Source of the DNA: Bdellovibrio sp. 22V | GTDB taxonomy: Bacteria > Bdellovibrionota > Bdellovibrionia > Bdellovibrionales > Bdellovibrionaceae | Assembly: GCF_030169785.1 (NCBI RefSeq) | Contig: NZ_CP125854.1 | Coordinates: 1,550,001 to 1,614,000, forward strand | Length of the DNA stretch: 64,000 bases | Reading direction: 5' to 3' | Shown: positions 42,969 through 52,389 of the stretch, piece after piece | How the letters are laid out: each line of letters begins with the position of its first letter | Position numbering within the stretch: the first letter of the stretch is position 1 | The notes under the pieces: generated by a model | Databases searched by the model: none | The model's input: only the letters and a program-made list of their open reading frames with translations | Told to the model about the DNA's origin: nothing | Made by a program: the position numbers and the translations under genes

Positions 42969-44093
42969 TTAGAAGAGATATCTGCGGTAGGCGACGCTGG
43001 AGACGATTCCCAAGCCCGCCATGGTGGTCAGCATGGATGAGCCTCCGTAACTGAGTAGAGGCAGCGGGACACCCACGATGGGGAGGAGTCCGATAACCAT
43101 TCCGATATTTACGAACATATGCCAGAAGACGTAACAGAGAACGCCGACGGTGAGCAGCGCCCCGAATTTATCGCGAGCATTGGAAGCGATGCGCACCCCT
43201 GTGATGAAAAGGAATGCGAAAAGTCCCATCACGGCGATAGAGCCGACGAAGCCGTGTTCTTCGCTGAGCACGGAATAAATAAAGTCCGTGTGACGCTCCG
43301 GCAGGAATTCAAGTTGGGATTGAGTTCCTTTCATAAAACCTTTTCCAAAGAAGCGGCCCGAGCCTACGGCGATTTTAGATTGAATGCTGTTATATCCCGT
43401 TCCGCGCGGATCGCTTGTCGGTGACAAGAATGTGAGGACGCGGTTCTTTTGGTAGTCATGCAGAACGAACTTCCACGCGATCGGCAAGGCAATAATCCCC
43501 AAAACAATCGCAGAAACCATGATAATGCGTTTCACCTTGGCGAAGATCAGCATCGAGCCACCGATAGCAGCTAACATCATCGCGGTTCCCAAGTCGGGCT
43601 GTTCAACGACGAACACAAAGGGAATTCCCAAAACAATCAATGGAACGAACATCTCTTTAAAGCCCATGCCCGCGCCCAACGAATTGCGGGTCGCAAGGAT
43701 TTTCGCCATCAGCATGATCAGTGCAAGTTTCATTGTTTCCGAAGGCTGGTAACGGAAAAAACCCAGGTCAATCCAACGTTGAGCACCCAGAGCGACTTTA
43801 CCGAAGAAGGTCACGTAAATAATCGCGCCCAGATTCAGAACATAGATAACGATAGCGATCCTGCTCACGATCGAATAATCAAGCAGCGTCATCACCAGGA
43901 ACACGGTCCAGCCGACAATCAACCACATGATTTGGGAGATAAACAAGGACGCGACGTCCGTGGACGTTGGGCCGTGGGTGGCACTGTAGAGATTGATCAA
44001 GCCAATCACGTTCAGGGCCAAAATCACGATCATTAAATTGATATCTAATTTTTTGAAAAGAGTTCTTTCCTCGACATGCAAAGATGTAAACAC
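42969..44093 (-). CDS. rodA: Rod-shape glycan polymerase RodA (SEDS family)
   Basis: 374 residues from a GTG at 44093, AGGAG 8 nt upstream, 2 bp after the mrdA stop. About ten helices; SEDS signatures include KLALIMLMAKIL, VVEQPDLGTAMMLAAIGGSM, ERHTDFIYSVLSEEHGFVGS with the catalytic Asp/Glu, and GVPLPLLSYGGSSML. It polymerises lipid II into glycan strands in the elongasome, with PBP2 as partner transpeptidase, encoded directly upstream. Confidence 0.96.
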   Translation of the reverse strand: MFTSLHVEERTLFKKLDINLMIVILALNVIGLINLYSATHGPTSTDVASLFISQIMWLIVGWTVFLVMTLLDYSIVSRIAIVIYVLNLGAIIYVTFFGKVALGAQRWIDLGFFRYQPSETMKLALIMLMAKILATRNSLGAGMGFKEMFVPLIVLGIPFVFVVEQPDLGTAMMLAAIGGSMLIFAKVKRIIMVSAIVLGIIALPIAWKFVLHDYQKNRVLTFLSPTSDPRGTGYNSIQSKIAVGSGRFFGKGFMKGTQSQLEFLPERHTDFIYSVLSEEHGFVGSIAVMGLFAFLFITGVRIASNARDKFGALLTVGVLCYVFWHMFVNIGMVIGLLPIVGVPLPLLSYGGSSMLTTMAGLGIVSSVAYRRYLF

Positions 44094-44095
44094 TC

Positions 44096-46084
44096 TTATT
44101 CTCCTTCCGCAGGTTCAGGGACAACGACAGGAGCTGTCGCTCTTTTGCCGCCTTTGGCTTTGAGTGCGGCCTCAATAACCTCAGGATGATATTTTTGGAA
44201 GTAAGCTTGCACGATATCGCGAACGATCGGCGCGGCGCCGGTACTTCCGTGGCAAGAGTGCTCTGCCAGAGCAGCAATTGTGATTTCAGGATTTTGTGCG
44301 GGCGCGAAAGCCACGAACCAACCGTGGTGGCGCATGTGAATAGGGCGGCCTTCACACTTCGCATAGATTTGATCGGCCGAGAAGCCCATCACCTGTGCGG
44401 TTCCAGTTTTACCAGCCATCTCGACGCCGGGAACTTTCCAGTGTTTCGCAGTTCCACGTTCACCATTGGCCACGCGACGCATACCTTCTTTAACAACCTT
44501 GAAAGTTTCTGCAGAGACATGCACGCCGTTGGGTTGCGTCTGTTGCAGATCGCGCACCACTTGCGGGAAATTTTCGCGCAAAACTTTGCCGTCTTGGTCG
44601 ATGATTTTACGCACCAAGAAAGGTTTCACGACTTTGCCTTCGGTGCCGATTGTGTTGTAGGCAATCGCCATCGACAAAGGAGTCACGTTCACGAAGCCTT
44701 GCCCGATTGCTGTGCTCAGGTTTTCCCCTGGTTGCCATTCTTCACCGACAGTCGCTTTTTTCCATGCTGAGTTCGGCATCGTACCGGAAACTTCACGCGA
44801 CAACTCAATGCCGGTTTTTTGTCCGATACCTAAAAGGCTGATGTAGTCATACATTTTATCTACACCCAGTGCGATACCCATTTTATAGAAGAAAACGTTA
44901 GAGGATCTTTCCAAAGCTTCATACACTGTGATGTTACCGTGACCGCCTTTTAAGTGGTCATGGTAAGGACGGCGACCAAAGTAAAACACGCCCGGTGCAC
45001 TGACGATCGTTGTTGGTGTAATCACTTTTTCCTGCAAGGCAGGAACAGCCACCAAAGGTTTAAATGTCGAACCTGGAGAGTTGTGATCCTGAATAATTTT
45101 ATTACGCAAAGGTTTAAACGGATCGTTGATCAAGCGCGACCATGTCTGCGCCGAGATACCCGTTGAAAACTCGTTCGGGTCGAATGACGGCGTGCTGACC
45201 CAAGCCAGAACTTCGCCGTTGGTTCGCATCGCCACAACCGCGCCGATACGATTCAAAGCCATGAAAGACTTAAACGCCGCTTCTTGAATATCGCGGTCGA
45301 TGGTCAAGACAGCGTTGTTCCCGTGGACAGGAATTTGATCCTTGATTTGTTCACCGTAAATATTCGGAGTCTGCGTGACAGTTTCGCGACCGTGAGCATC
45401 GACTTGCAAGAAGCTGACGCCATCAGTTCCGCGTATGTCTTTTTCCAGGGTCTCTTCCAAACCGCTCTTACCGATGATATCACCTTGTTCAAAGCGAATC
45501 GTGCCCTTGTAAAGGTCGTTCAAGACGGGAAGCTGACGTTTAGAGATCTCGCCGACGTAACCGAAAAGCTGCGCGCCATTGTCCTTTAATGGATAGTAGC
45601 GGATGATGGACTCGCGGATTTCAAGACCCGGAGTATCCAAGCGCATGCGTTTAAGGCGAAAGACTTCTTCACGGCTTAGGTTTTCTTTAAGACGGATTTG
45701 CGCGAACGGTCCGTTTTGACGGCGACTTTTTGTGACCTTCAAAACGACTTTGTCGGGCTCCATGCTCAAGACAGGGCCGACGGTTTTTGCAAGCTCATCC
45801 AGATTCTCGATATACTGTGGAGAAAGAATGGCTTCGAAACCTGGCAGGTTTTCGACCAAAACTTTTCCGTCGCGATCCAGCATCAAGCCGCGAGGTGCGG
45901 AGATTTTATTTTGTTTGATACGGTTCTTCTCAGAGAACTCGCGCAACTCATTTCCCGAAATAATTTGCAGATACCACAAGCGCATCGAGAAAACGGTGAG
46001 CGTAAAGATGATGGCGAAGTAAAACAGTTTGTATCGACTCTGATACTCTTTAGCCTCATCCGGATTACTGACGTAAGTACTCAT
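44096..46084 (-). CDS. mrdA: Penicillin-binding protein 2, elongation transpeptidase
   Basis: 662 residues. N-terminal membrane helix (LFYFAIIFTLTVFSMRLWYL), dimerisation/pedestal region with APRGLMLDRDG, and transpeptidase domain with SPGSTFKPL (SxxK), RSSNVFFYKMG (SxN) and AGKTGTAQV (KTG). It cross-links new wall for side-wall growth. It starts within the mreD stop (4-nt overlap) and is followed by rodA. A Pro/Val-rich tail ends at AEGE. Confidence 0.96.
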   Translation of the reverse strand: MSTYVSNPDEAKEYQSRYKLFYFAIIFTLTVFSMRLWYLQIISGNELREFSEKNRIKQNKISAPRGLMLDRDGKVLVENLPGFEAILSPQYIENLDELAKTVGPVLSMEPDKVVLKVTKSRRQNGPFAQIRLKENLSREEVFRLKRMRLDTPGLEIRESIIRYYPLKDNGAQLFGYVGEISKRQLPVLNDLYKGTIRFEQGDIIGKSGLEETLEKDIRGTDGVSFLQVDAHGRETVTQTPNIYGEQIKDQIPVHGNNAVLTIDRDIQEAAFKSFMALNRIGAVVAMRTNGEVLAWVSTPSFDPNEFSTGISAQTWSRLINDPFKPLRNKIIQDHNSPGSTFKPLVAVPALQEKVITPTTIVSAPGVFYFGRRPYHDHLKGGHGNITVYEALERSSNVFFYKMGIALGVDKMYDYISLLGIGQKTGIELSREVSGTMPNSAWKKATVGEEWQPGENLSTAIGQGFVNVTPLSMAIAYNTIGTEGKVVKPFLVRKIIDQDGKVLRENFPQVVRDLQQTQPNGVHVSAETFKVVKEGMRRVANGERGTAKHWKVPGVEMAGKTGTAQVMGFSADQIYAKCEGRPIHMRHHGWFVAFAPAQNPEITIAALAEHSCHGSTGAAPIVRDIVQAYFQKYHPEVIEAALKAKGGKRATAPVVVPEPAEGE

Positions 46085-46617
46085 AACTCCAATCCTCCGG
46101 GCTCATGCATAAGTTCGTCCTGCGTAACTTTGTCGATTTTCGCCAAGACCCAGTACATCGGGAAGGCAAAGGAAGGAGTCAGGATGATTTGTACAAGTCG
46201 ATCGACGATTTCAAAACTCGCAGGGTTTTTCTCCATCACCATTGAACTGAAGAAATAAATTAGGTGATAAGCCACGGCAGAGAAAGCACACATGATAGTA
46301 TAGTATCCAGAGCCGCTCCAAAAGACGCGAGTTTTAATTCCATAGACCAAGGTAAAGAGAATCAGCAAACTGATCCACATCATCTTCAAAGGCATCGCCG
46401 TGAATGCGAGCAAAATGAAGCCCATGGCGTAAATCGTGAGGATCGCCGGACCTGGTTTGCGATAAAGAGTCACATACACAATAAGATTCAGCCAGAGAAG
46501 CGGTGACGGCACGTTGCCAAAAAGTTGGAACCAAAACGTCGTTTGAAACCCGGCTACTAAAATCAAAACTGCGAATAGAACGAGAAAATTCAGAATGGCG
46601 TTCCAGCGGATCTTCAC
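46081..46617 (-). CDS. mreD: Rod shape-determining membrane protein MreD
   Basis: 178 residues with about five hydrophobic helices: FLVLFAVLILVAGFQTTFWF, PSPLLWLNLIVYVTLYRKPG, then ILTIYAMGFILLAFTAM, a fourth and a fifth. Low sequence conservation is normal for MreD; identification rests on topology and position between mreC and mrdA. It overlaps both by 4 nt. It links MreC to the other elongasome parts in the inner membrane. Confidence 0.88.
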   Translation of the reverse strand: MKIRWNAILNFLVLFAVLILVAGFQTTFWFQLFGNVPSPLLWLNLIVYVTLYRKPGPAILTIYAMGFILLAFTAMPLKMMWISLLILFTLVYGIKTRVFWSGSGYYTIMCAFSAVAYHLIYFFSSMVMEKNPASFEIVDRLVQIILTPSFAFPMYWVLAKIDKVTQDELMHEPGGLEL

Positions 46618-47576
46618 TGTCTTTTCTCCTCAGGTTTTTTCGGAGTGGATGGAGAAGCGGCTGGAGTCGCTGCTGGCGCCGGTGTTGCAGTCGCGGCCGG
46701 CGCATCGCCTTCCGGAGTTTCCGTTGCCGCTTGCGGAGCATACTTGTCGCCGAAGTCTTCGTTCGCCGCAGAAAGCACGACAAAAACTTCTTCGACCTTG
46801 TAAGGATCCACCACAGGGCGCAAATCTACTTTAAGAGAAACGCTGAAAGTTTTGCGTTCGACGGATTCCACGACCGCCACCGGGAAACCTTTCGGGAAGA
46901 TGTTATCAAGGCCGCCCGTGACAACAAGGTCGCCTTCTTTAACGTCTTCTGTTTTTTCCACGTACTTCAAAGAACAACCGTACTGGCTTTTTCCCTCAAC
47001 GATACCGTGTGCGCGAGTTCTTTGCACGATACCATCCACCACCGCATAGCGGTCCGTGATCAACATCACGTGCGACGTGAAAGCTTCAGGTTTAAAGATA
47101 TAACCCAAAACACCGCCGGTGGTGATTACCGCTTGACCGGCTTTCAAACCATCGTTGGTGCCTTTATTGATTGTCACGGTGTTGTGATCGATCACCAGAT
47201 CACGGCCGATCACTTGCGCCGCCATCAAGCTCATCTTCGTTTGTTCTTTGAACGTCAAAAGTCCGCGCAGACGATCATTCTCCATAAGAAGCTCGTTCAT
47301 TTTTTCCAAACGCGCCTGCAATTCGTTATTGCTGCTTTTGAGTTCTTCGCTGTGTTTCTTAATATTAATCAAATCCACGTACATTGCCGTCGTGCCTTTG
47401 ACCCCGCTGCTGAAGCCATAGAAAGTTTCGGACACAGCGCTACCAAGAAGGGAGAAAGGTTTCGAAAGCCAATTAGATTCTTGCTGTCTTTGCTGCATGT
47501 TGATGGAAATGAGCGGCAAAGCCAAAACAATCCCGATCATCACCAATTTTTTGAGATCAAAGTTGAAAAAGTTCAA
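46614..47576 (-). CDS. mreC: Rod shape-determining protein MreC
   Basis: 320 residues: N-terminal membrane helix, a coiled coil (residues about 70-105, SEELKSSNNELQARLEKMNE), and the two beta-barrel domains with AAQVIGRDLV, NKGTNDGLKAGQAVI and GDLVVTGGLDNIFPKG. An Ala/Pro-rich tail of about 45 residues follows. MreC organises the elongasome on the periplasmic side. First gene of mreC-mreD-mrdA-rodA. mreB, often directly upstream, is absent; a divergent PpiD-like gene is there instead. Confidence 0.94.
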   Translation of the reverse strand: MNFFNFDLKKLVMIGIVLALPLISINMQQRQQESNWLSKPFSLLGSAVSETFYGFSSGVKGTTAMYVDLINIKKHSEELKSSNNELQARLEKMNELLMENDRLRGLLTFKEQTKMSLMAAQVIGRDLVIDHNTVTINKGTNDGLKAGQAVITTGGVLGYIFKPEAFTSHVMLITDRYAVVDGIVQRTRAHGIVEGKSQYGCSLKYVEKTEDVKEGDLVVTGGLDNIFPKGFPVAVVESVERKTFSVSLKVDLRPVVDPYKVEEVFVVLSAANEDFGDKYAPQAATETPEGDAPAATATPAPAATPAASPSTPKKPEEKRQ

Positions 47577-47720
47577 AAGTCACCTTCTGTTGCATTTATC
47601 TTTATTTCCCAACGCTATCAAAAGACCTTGAGAATTCAACAATTTCCCCTTGAAAAAATGCAAAAATCGTTGGGTAATGGAACCGCTTATTTGAAAGCTT
47701 GTTTAAGGAAGGAAAAGTTT

Positions 47721-48758
47721 ATGAGCGAGAATATGGTAGAAAAGATGAAAAGAAAGCTCTCTGCAAAGAGCATCACAGCGATGGTTCTCTTCGGTGCGAT
47801 CGTTCTTGTGTTTGTCTTTTCGGGAGTGTCCGACCGTATGAGCGGGGGCGTGGGTTCTGTTGCTCGTGTGAACAACACTTTGATCTCTATTGCTGACTTT
47901 CAACAGGAAGAAAATCGCATTCAGCAGTACTACCAAAACCTCTTTGGGGGCTCGATGGATTTCAGCTCTCAGCGTCAACTTCTGCGCCAGCAAGCTCTGG
48001 AGAACTTGATCCGCATGGAATTGGTCTCTCAAGCTGCGCAAAAAAATGGCATTATGGCGACAGACGCGGAAGTTCGCGACTTTATCGTGAAAGACATTCC
48101 GTTCTTCCAGCAAAACGGCCAATTCCAAAGAGAGTTCTACAGCCGCTATCTTGAGTCGACTCGTATGAATCCGGGCGATTTCGAAAATAAAGTTCGTAAA
48201 GACATCGCAAACGTCCGTACGCGTCAGATGTTCGAGATCGTTGCTGTGCCGACAGCCGTGGAAATGGCGAAGTTGCAGCAATTGCGTGCACAAAAAATCA
48301 ATGTTCTTTTTGTGAAGATCGATTCTGAAGCCGCTTCTAAGGCGATGACGAAAGAAAAAGCCGAAGCCGCGATCAAAGCTTTGGACGAAGCTCTTGTAAA
48401 GGGTGACGAAGCTGCGGTGAATGCGCAGTTGAAGGAACTTAAAGCTTCGTGGGAAGAAACAGGTTTGGTGGAGTTGGGTGCGGAAAGCTTCCCGAAAATC
48501 ACAAGCTCTGTGGCGACAGAAGCAATCTTCGAACTTAAAAAGGACGAGCCTTTGTTGAAGCGTTTGGTGCGCGACGGAAGTGCGAAGTACGTTTTGAAAT
48601 TGAAAGAGTCTAAAGTTGAAGAAGTAAAGGCTCTTGAGCCAATGTCTGTTGAAATGACTCAGAAGCGTCGTGGCGACGGTTTGTTCGAAGCCTGGGTGAA
48701 CCAATTCCGCGCGAAATCATTGGTGACAATGAATACGCAAGCGTTGCAATTGAACTAA
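47721..48758 (+). CDS. PpiD-like membrane-anchored chaperone lacking the PPIase domain
   Basis: 345 residues from the ATG at 47721 with GGAAGGA upstream; the frame stays open far upstream, antisense to mreC, but that part is not coding. An N-terminal cytoplasmic segment and single helix (SITAMVLFGAIVLVFVFSGV) precede a SurA-N/PpiD-like domain (VARVNNTLISIADFQQEENR, LRQQALENLIRMELVSQAA, NPGDFENKVRKDI). The C-terminal part has a dimerisation look. PpiD is about 620 residues with a parvulin domain; that domain is missing here. It probably holds newly exported proteins at the Sec translocon. Confidence 0.8.
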   Translation: MSENMVEKMKRKLSAKSITAMVLFGAIVLVFVFSGVSDRMSGGVGSVARVNNTLISIADFQQEENRIQQYYQNLFGGSMDFSSQRQLLRQQALENLIRMELVSQAAQKNGIMATDAEVRDFIVKDIPFFQQNGQFQREFYSRYLESTRMNPGDFENKVRKDIANVRTRQMFEIVAVPTAVEMAKLQQLRAQKINVLFVKIDSEAASKAMTKEKAEAAIKALDEALVKGDEAAVNAQLKELKASWEETGLVELGAESFPKITSSVATEAIFELKKDEPLLKRLVRDGSAKYVLKLKESKVEEVKALEPMSVEMTQKRRGDGLFEAWVNQFRAKSLVTMNTQALQLN

Positions 48759-49396
48759 TGCTTCAATTCGTTCGCGAGATTCCTATTTTGATAGTTATCC
48801 AAGGAGCCCTGTCTTCACGACGGGGCTTTCTATTTCATCTTGCTGCCGGATTTACAAAAGAAATCGATCCTCTTTCGGGAATGTCGGTCAACTTGATGCT
48901 TGTGGACGAGTGGTTGAAGGATCTTAAAACAGATCTTGAAGCAACTCTGTTCGAATCTTCTTCCGAAAGTGTGAATCATGCGTTTGCCGAAGTGATGGCT
49001 GTCGCACGCCTGAATCTCACGGAAAAAGCAGAAAAAGAAGGCGCACAACTGGCAAGTCTGCGTTTCTGCGAAGAGCGCGGTTGGTCTTTTTCATGGAGTC
49101 ATGAACAGTCTCCCGAAGAAATGATGTTCACTTATCCGCACTATATTGAAAGTCTGCCAAAAAACGAAAAATTCGATCTCCTTCGCGTGAACTTCGAGTG
49201 GCACCGAGTGCAAGGATGTGAAGCCGACTATCAGCACGAGGGTTTTTTGCTTTTAAAGAAACTCGCGCAGAAAGAGGCTTCTGAATTGCAAAATTCTTTG
49301 CCGTCTCTTTTGCAGACGAAGCTTCCTTCCGGCAGCTCGTTGCAAAATATCGAGATTGAATATCTCGGCGCCAACTACAAGGTCGCTTTCAAGTAA
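48758..49396 (+). CDS. Unknown protein, faintly like 6-pyruvoyl-tetrahydropterin synthase
   Basis: 212 residues; its ATG overlaps the PpiD-like stop (TAATG). The segment FHLAAGFTKEIDPLSGMSVN followed by VDEWLKDLK recalls the GMVxDFxxLK region of the PTPS/QueD fold, and later RVNFEWHRVQGCEADYQHEG gives paired beta strands. The zinc-binding HxH pair of true PTPS enzymes is not evident, so an enzymatic role is doubtful. No signal peptide. Coupling suggests shared expression with the chaperone. Confidence 0.55.
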   Translation: MLQFVREIPILIVIQGALSSRRGFLFHLAAGFTKEIDPLSGMSVNLMLVDEWLKDLKTDLEATLFESSSESVNHAFAEVMAVARLNLTEKAEKEGAQLASLRFCEERGWSFSWSHEQSPEEMMFTYPHYIESLPKNEKFDLLRVNFEWHRVQGCEADYQHEGFLLLKKLAQKEASELQNSLPSLLQTKLPSGSSLQNIEIEYLGANYKVAFK

Positions 49397-49410
49397 TCTT
49401 TGAAGGAAAC

Positions 49411-50193
49411 TTAAATCTTTAGCGCTCTCGTCGCGATGAAGCAGGGAAGGAAGTCGTGGATAGGAGCCGTGCCTTTCCAGGAATCTTCATAAAATCCCGT
49501 AATCGCAAAGCCGACATCTGTCTGGCCACCAATGAGATCTTGTAAAGTATGCCCGAAATTCAAAGGTTCATTCGGTCCGAAATATTTCAGACGCTCTTCT
49601 TCCGTAAGGCTCGTGGCATCGGAAAAGGGGACTTTGTACTTCATTTGTACGATGCCTTGTTTTTCTAAATCCAGATCTATGGTGAAAAGAACCGGATTGC
49701 AAAAGCCTGCGATCATCGTGCCGCCTTTTTTCAAAACGCGGTAAGCTTCTTTCCACACAGGTTTCGCATCGGGAACAAAACAGTTTGAGCAAGGATGAAA
49801 GATAAAATCGAAAGAGCTGTCGGCAAAACAAGACAAGTCAGCCATATCGCCTTCAACGGTTGTGAGGGCGAGTTTGTCTCTGTCTGCAACCATACGATCT
49901 TGCGCCAACTGACTGGGAGAGTTGTCAAAAACGGTGACTTTAGCGCCTGCCGCCGCAAAGAGCGGCGCTTGTTGGCCTCCGCCGGAAGCCAGCGCTAAGA
50001 CTTGCAAATTTGTCATCTTCGGAAACCACGAAGATGGCACCGGTTTTTCCGGAGTTAAAAGGACAGACCATTCGCCGTTGCGAGCTTTGTTAACTGCTTC
50101 AGATGTAACGGGAATTGTCCAAGGATTGTTGTTGTCGACTTGCCAGTTCCAGGCTTTTTTGTTGAAGGCTGTGATATCCATGTGAACAGTCAT
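49411..50193 (-). CDS. SAM-dependent methyltransferase (class I)
   Basis: 260 residues. Motif I is LQVLALASGGGQQAPLFAAA, acidic motif VTVFDNSPSQL, then VEGDMADL and FDFIFHPCSNCFV, fitting the class I core. The N-terminal 60 residues (AFNKKAWNWQVDNNNPWTIP) are typical of a group of uncharacterised Bacillus/Bdellovibrio methyltransferases that act on small molecules. Convergent with the gene before it, with a 14-bp gap. Substrate unknown. Confidence 0.85.
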   Translation of the reverse strand: MTVHMDITAFNKKAWNWQVDNNNPWTIPVTSEAVNKARNGEWSVLLTPEKPVPSSWFPKMTNLQVLALASGGGQQAPLFAAAGAKVTVFDNSPSQLAQDRMVADRDKLALTTVEGDMADLSCFADSSFDFIFHPCSNCFVPDAKPVWKEAYRVLKKGGTMIAGFCNPVLFTIDLDLEKQGIVQMKYKVPFSDATSLTEEERLKYFGPNEPLNFGHTLQDLIGGQTDVGFAITGFYEDSWKGTAPIHDFLPCFIATRALKI

Positions 50194-50290
50194 AATCCAT
50201 TTGTCGAAATTTGATTACTGAAAAGTAAATAGGGTGATGACACGACTCAGTGGTAAATATACCTCATCCCAAAATCTGGCGGAGGATTTT

Positions 50291-50737
50291 ATGAAAACGG
50301 TCTGTTTTCTCATGGGCGCTTTATTGGTCGGCCCTTCTGTTCACGCAGCGGTCGATAGAGATGCGCAGGTTGTAGCGAAGTTTATCTCTTTGGCGAATGA
50401 CGGTTCCACGGACATCGCCAAAAAATTGCAGACGGTCCGCCAAGAAAAAGCCAACGGTTTTCGCAATGAAGAACAAGTGATTCCGAAAGTTCTTAAAGCC
50501 GCCGATTTTAAAATCATCGAAACAGAGAATGAAACCTACTATGGAAAAGTGACCGGTCCCGACGAGGGCGATCGCGAACCCGGCTATGAAGATCGCGTTT
50601 ACAGCGTCTTTGTTCCTGCCGAGGAAACCTCTTATGGCGGTCGGATCAATGCCATCAGCACCGTGAAGTTTGAGTGCATCTTGCACGCTGACGATTTCGA
50701 AGCGCCTCAAGCTGACGTCACTTGCAAAGAAAAATAA
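50291..50737 (+). CDS. Small secreted protein of unknown function
   Basis: 148 residues from the ATG at 50291, which follows an excellent GGAGGA site; the longer frame (from 50234) lacks one. Signal peptide ending SVHAA. Mature part has a helical stretch (DRDAQVVAKFISLANDGSTD) and a beta part (ETYYGKVTGPDEGDREPGYE to EFECILHADD-like end) with two cysteines that could form a disulphide. No family. 18 bp before an ankyrin gene, so likely an operon. Confidence 0.72.
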   Translation: MKTVCFLMGALLVGPSVHAAVDRDAQVVAKFISLANDGSTDIAKKLQTVRQEKANGFRNEEQVIPKVLKAADFKIIETENETYYGKVTGPDEGDREPGYEDRVYSVFVPAEETSYGGRINAISTVKFECILHADDFEAPQADVTCKEK

Positions 50738-50755
50738 GCGCCGAGTGGAGAAGAG

Positions 50756-51226
50756 ATGATTACTTGGGAAGAGTACAAAAGATCTGTCGTTTCCGAAGCC
50801 CCCATTTTTGAAAATGTCCGTAAAGGTGAGAGAGAAAGCGTTCTGGAATATCTTGAGCGCGGCGGTTCTCTTGAAGAGAAAAACCGACGTGGCCACAGTC
50901 TTCTGATGATTGCCGCTTACAATGATCAGATGGATCTGGTGCGCCTTCTTTTGGATAAAGGCGCTGACGTGGATGCGATGGACACCGGAGGCAATACGGC
51001 TTTGATGGGCGTGGCGTTTAAAGGTCTCACGGGAATTGTAGCTCTTCTGTTGCAGCGAGGCGCTGATCCTTTTTTAAAAAATGCTCAAGGCATGATGGCC
51101 ATCGACTTCGCGAAAATGTTCTCTCGCCGTGATGTCAGTATGCTTCTTTCCGGAGAGGTTCCTTGGTCGGAGCCGTTGCCAATGCCGTCATCGGAAGGGC
51201 GCGGAAAGTCCCTGTCTTATTATTAG
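50756..51226 (+). CDS. Ankyrin-repeat protein
   Basis: 156 residues with three ankyrin units: the second is GHSLLMIAAYNDQMDLVRLL, LDKGADVDAMD, the third GNTALMGVAFKGLTGIVALL with LQRGADPFLKN. An N-terminal capping helix and a Pro/Ser-rich tail frame them. Ankyrins bind proteins. No signal peptide, so cytoplasmic. Similar small ankyrin proteins accompany catalases in some bacteria, but none is here; it follows a small secreted protein. Confidence 0.9.
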   Translation: MITWEEYKRSVVSEAPIFENVRKGERESVLEYLERGGSLEEKNRRGHSLLMIAAYNDQMDLVRLLLDKGADVDAMDTGGNTALMGVAFKGLTGIVALLLQRGADPFLKNAQGMMAIDFAKMFSRRDVSMLLSGEVPWSEPLPMPSSEGRGKSLSYY

Positions 51227-51311
51227 ACAGCCAAGAACCTTTTAAAGGGCCTCTCGGCTTTGTATAAAACTTGAAAGATCAGACGCCAAAGACGTTTGTT
51301 GGCGAGGGTGT

Positions 51312-52388
51312 ATGAATCTTTCAAAGCTTTTAGTCCTTGGTACATTGTTGCTGGGTTCCCAGGTCCATGCCGAGCAGTATTGGCAGCCTGACAATCGCCC
51401 GCCGCGTTTTTGCCTGCAAAACTTCAATGCCTATGGGCCCGTCTATGCAAGTGGTCTTGAAGAGCGTACCGAGCGGATGACGGGATTTTTGCAGGCCCTT
51501 CCCAAGTGTGATGTCGTGCATTTGCAAGAAGTCTGGAATGAGTCTCACATCAATAAAATCGAAAAAAATCTGCGTCACCAATATTCTATGACGACGCCTA
51601 ATCGCGACTCGCGCATCGGCGTGATGTCGTTGTTTATGGGCGACATTAAAGGCAAAGAAACAGTGAATTTCACTGTGAACAACGAAGGTGGCGTCATGGA
51701 CAGTGTTCGTGATGCGTTGAATGTTAAAAAAGCCTTCCATGTTGTGCGCGCGGGTTTCTTTGGTATCGATGAAGATTTCTTTTTTATGAATACACATCTG
51801 CATCCCTCTAGCTCCTCTGTGCGGATTACGCAGATTTTGGATTTGTTGCGCTGGCGGATGGAGAATCCGCAACTGAAACTTCTTTTGTCAGGTGATTTTA
51901 ATGCCGATGTCGACAGTCTTGAGCGCAAGCTTGTGATGCTGACGTTGGGTATGCATGATTCGATGGAGGAATTTCTCGGCGGTTACCCGAAAGGCTACTG
52001 CACTTATTGCGCGGGAAATCCTTTGGGTTGGCTTCTTTCGGATCACACGTTTGACTATATCTTTTTCTCGAATGTGGGCGAATCTGCGACGACGTTGAAA
52101 GCCATCGAAGGACAGGTGAATATGCGGGGGACTCCGCGCAAGCCATGGTCGGATCACTATGGAGTGCGTGTGAATTTTTCCGTCGAGCCTGCAAAGTCAG
52201 CTCTGACCTCTGAACAAACGGAAGCGCGCCGTATAGAAGCCCTCGAAACTTTGGCGGTCGCAGCGCACGTTCTGAAAAAAGAAAAGGGCGAAGAATTTCG
52301 CCTGTACTTAAAGGCTTTAGAAGAGCTTTCGGCACAACTGAAAGCCCGCTCGGGAAAATTCAACGCCTACTTCGAAAGTTACCGCTAG
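51312..52388 (+). CDS. Secreted endonuclease/exonuclease/phosphatase-family hydrolase
   Basis: 358 residues; signal peptide ending SQVHA. The EEP fold motifs are all present: CLQNFNAYG, VVHLQEVWN with the metal Glu, FMNTHLHP with the catalytic His, LLLSGDFNADVDS, and the terminal PWSDHYGVRVNF (SDH). Family members are secreted DNases, sphingomyelinases or phosphatases; for a predator degradation of prey DNA or lipid is plausible. The last 70 residues form a helical tail (TEARRIEALETLAVAAHVLK). Ends at a perfect hairpin. Confidence 0.9.
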   Translation: MNLSKLLVLGTLLLGSQVHAEQYWQPDNRPPRFCLQNFNAYGPVYASGLEERTERMTGFLQALPKCDVVHLQEVWNESHINKIEKNLRHQYSMTTPNRDSRIGVMSLFMGDIKGKETVNFTVNNEGGVMDSVRDALNVKKAFHVVRAGFFGIDEDFFFMNTHLHPSSSSVRITQILDLLRWRMENPQLKLLLSGDFNADVDSLERKLVMLTLGMHDSMEEFLGGYPKGYCTYCAGNPLGWLLSDHTFDYIFFSNVGESATTLKAIEGQVNMRGTPRKPWSDHYGVRVNFSVEPAKSALTSEQTEARRIEALETLAVAAHVLKKEKGEEFRLYLKALEELSAQLKARSGKFNAYFESYR

Positions 52389-52389
52389 C

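Noticed and set aside
46503-47720. Upstream extension of the PpiD-like reading frame to 751 codons
   Set aside because: It runs antisense to mreC and mreD, has no ribosome site, and the true start at 47721 has GGAAGGA and a membrane-anchor N-terminus.
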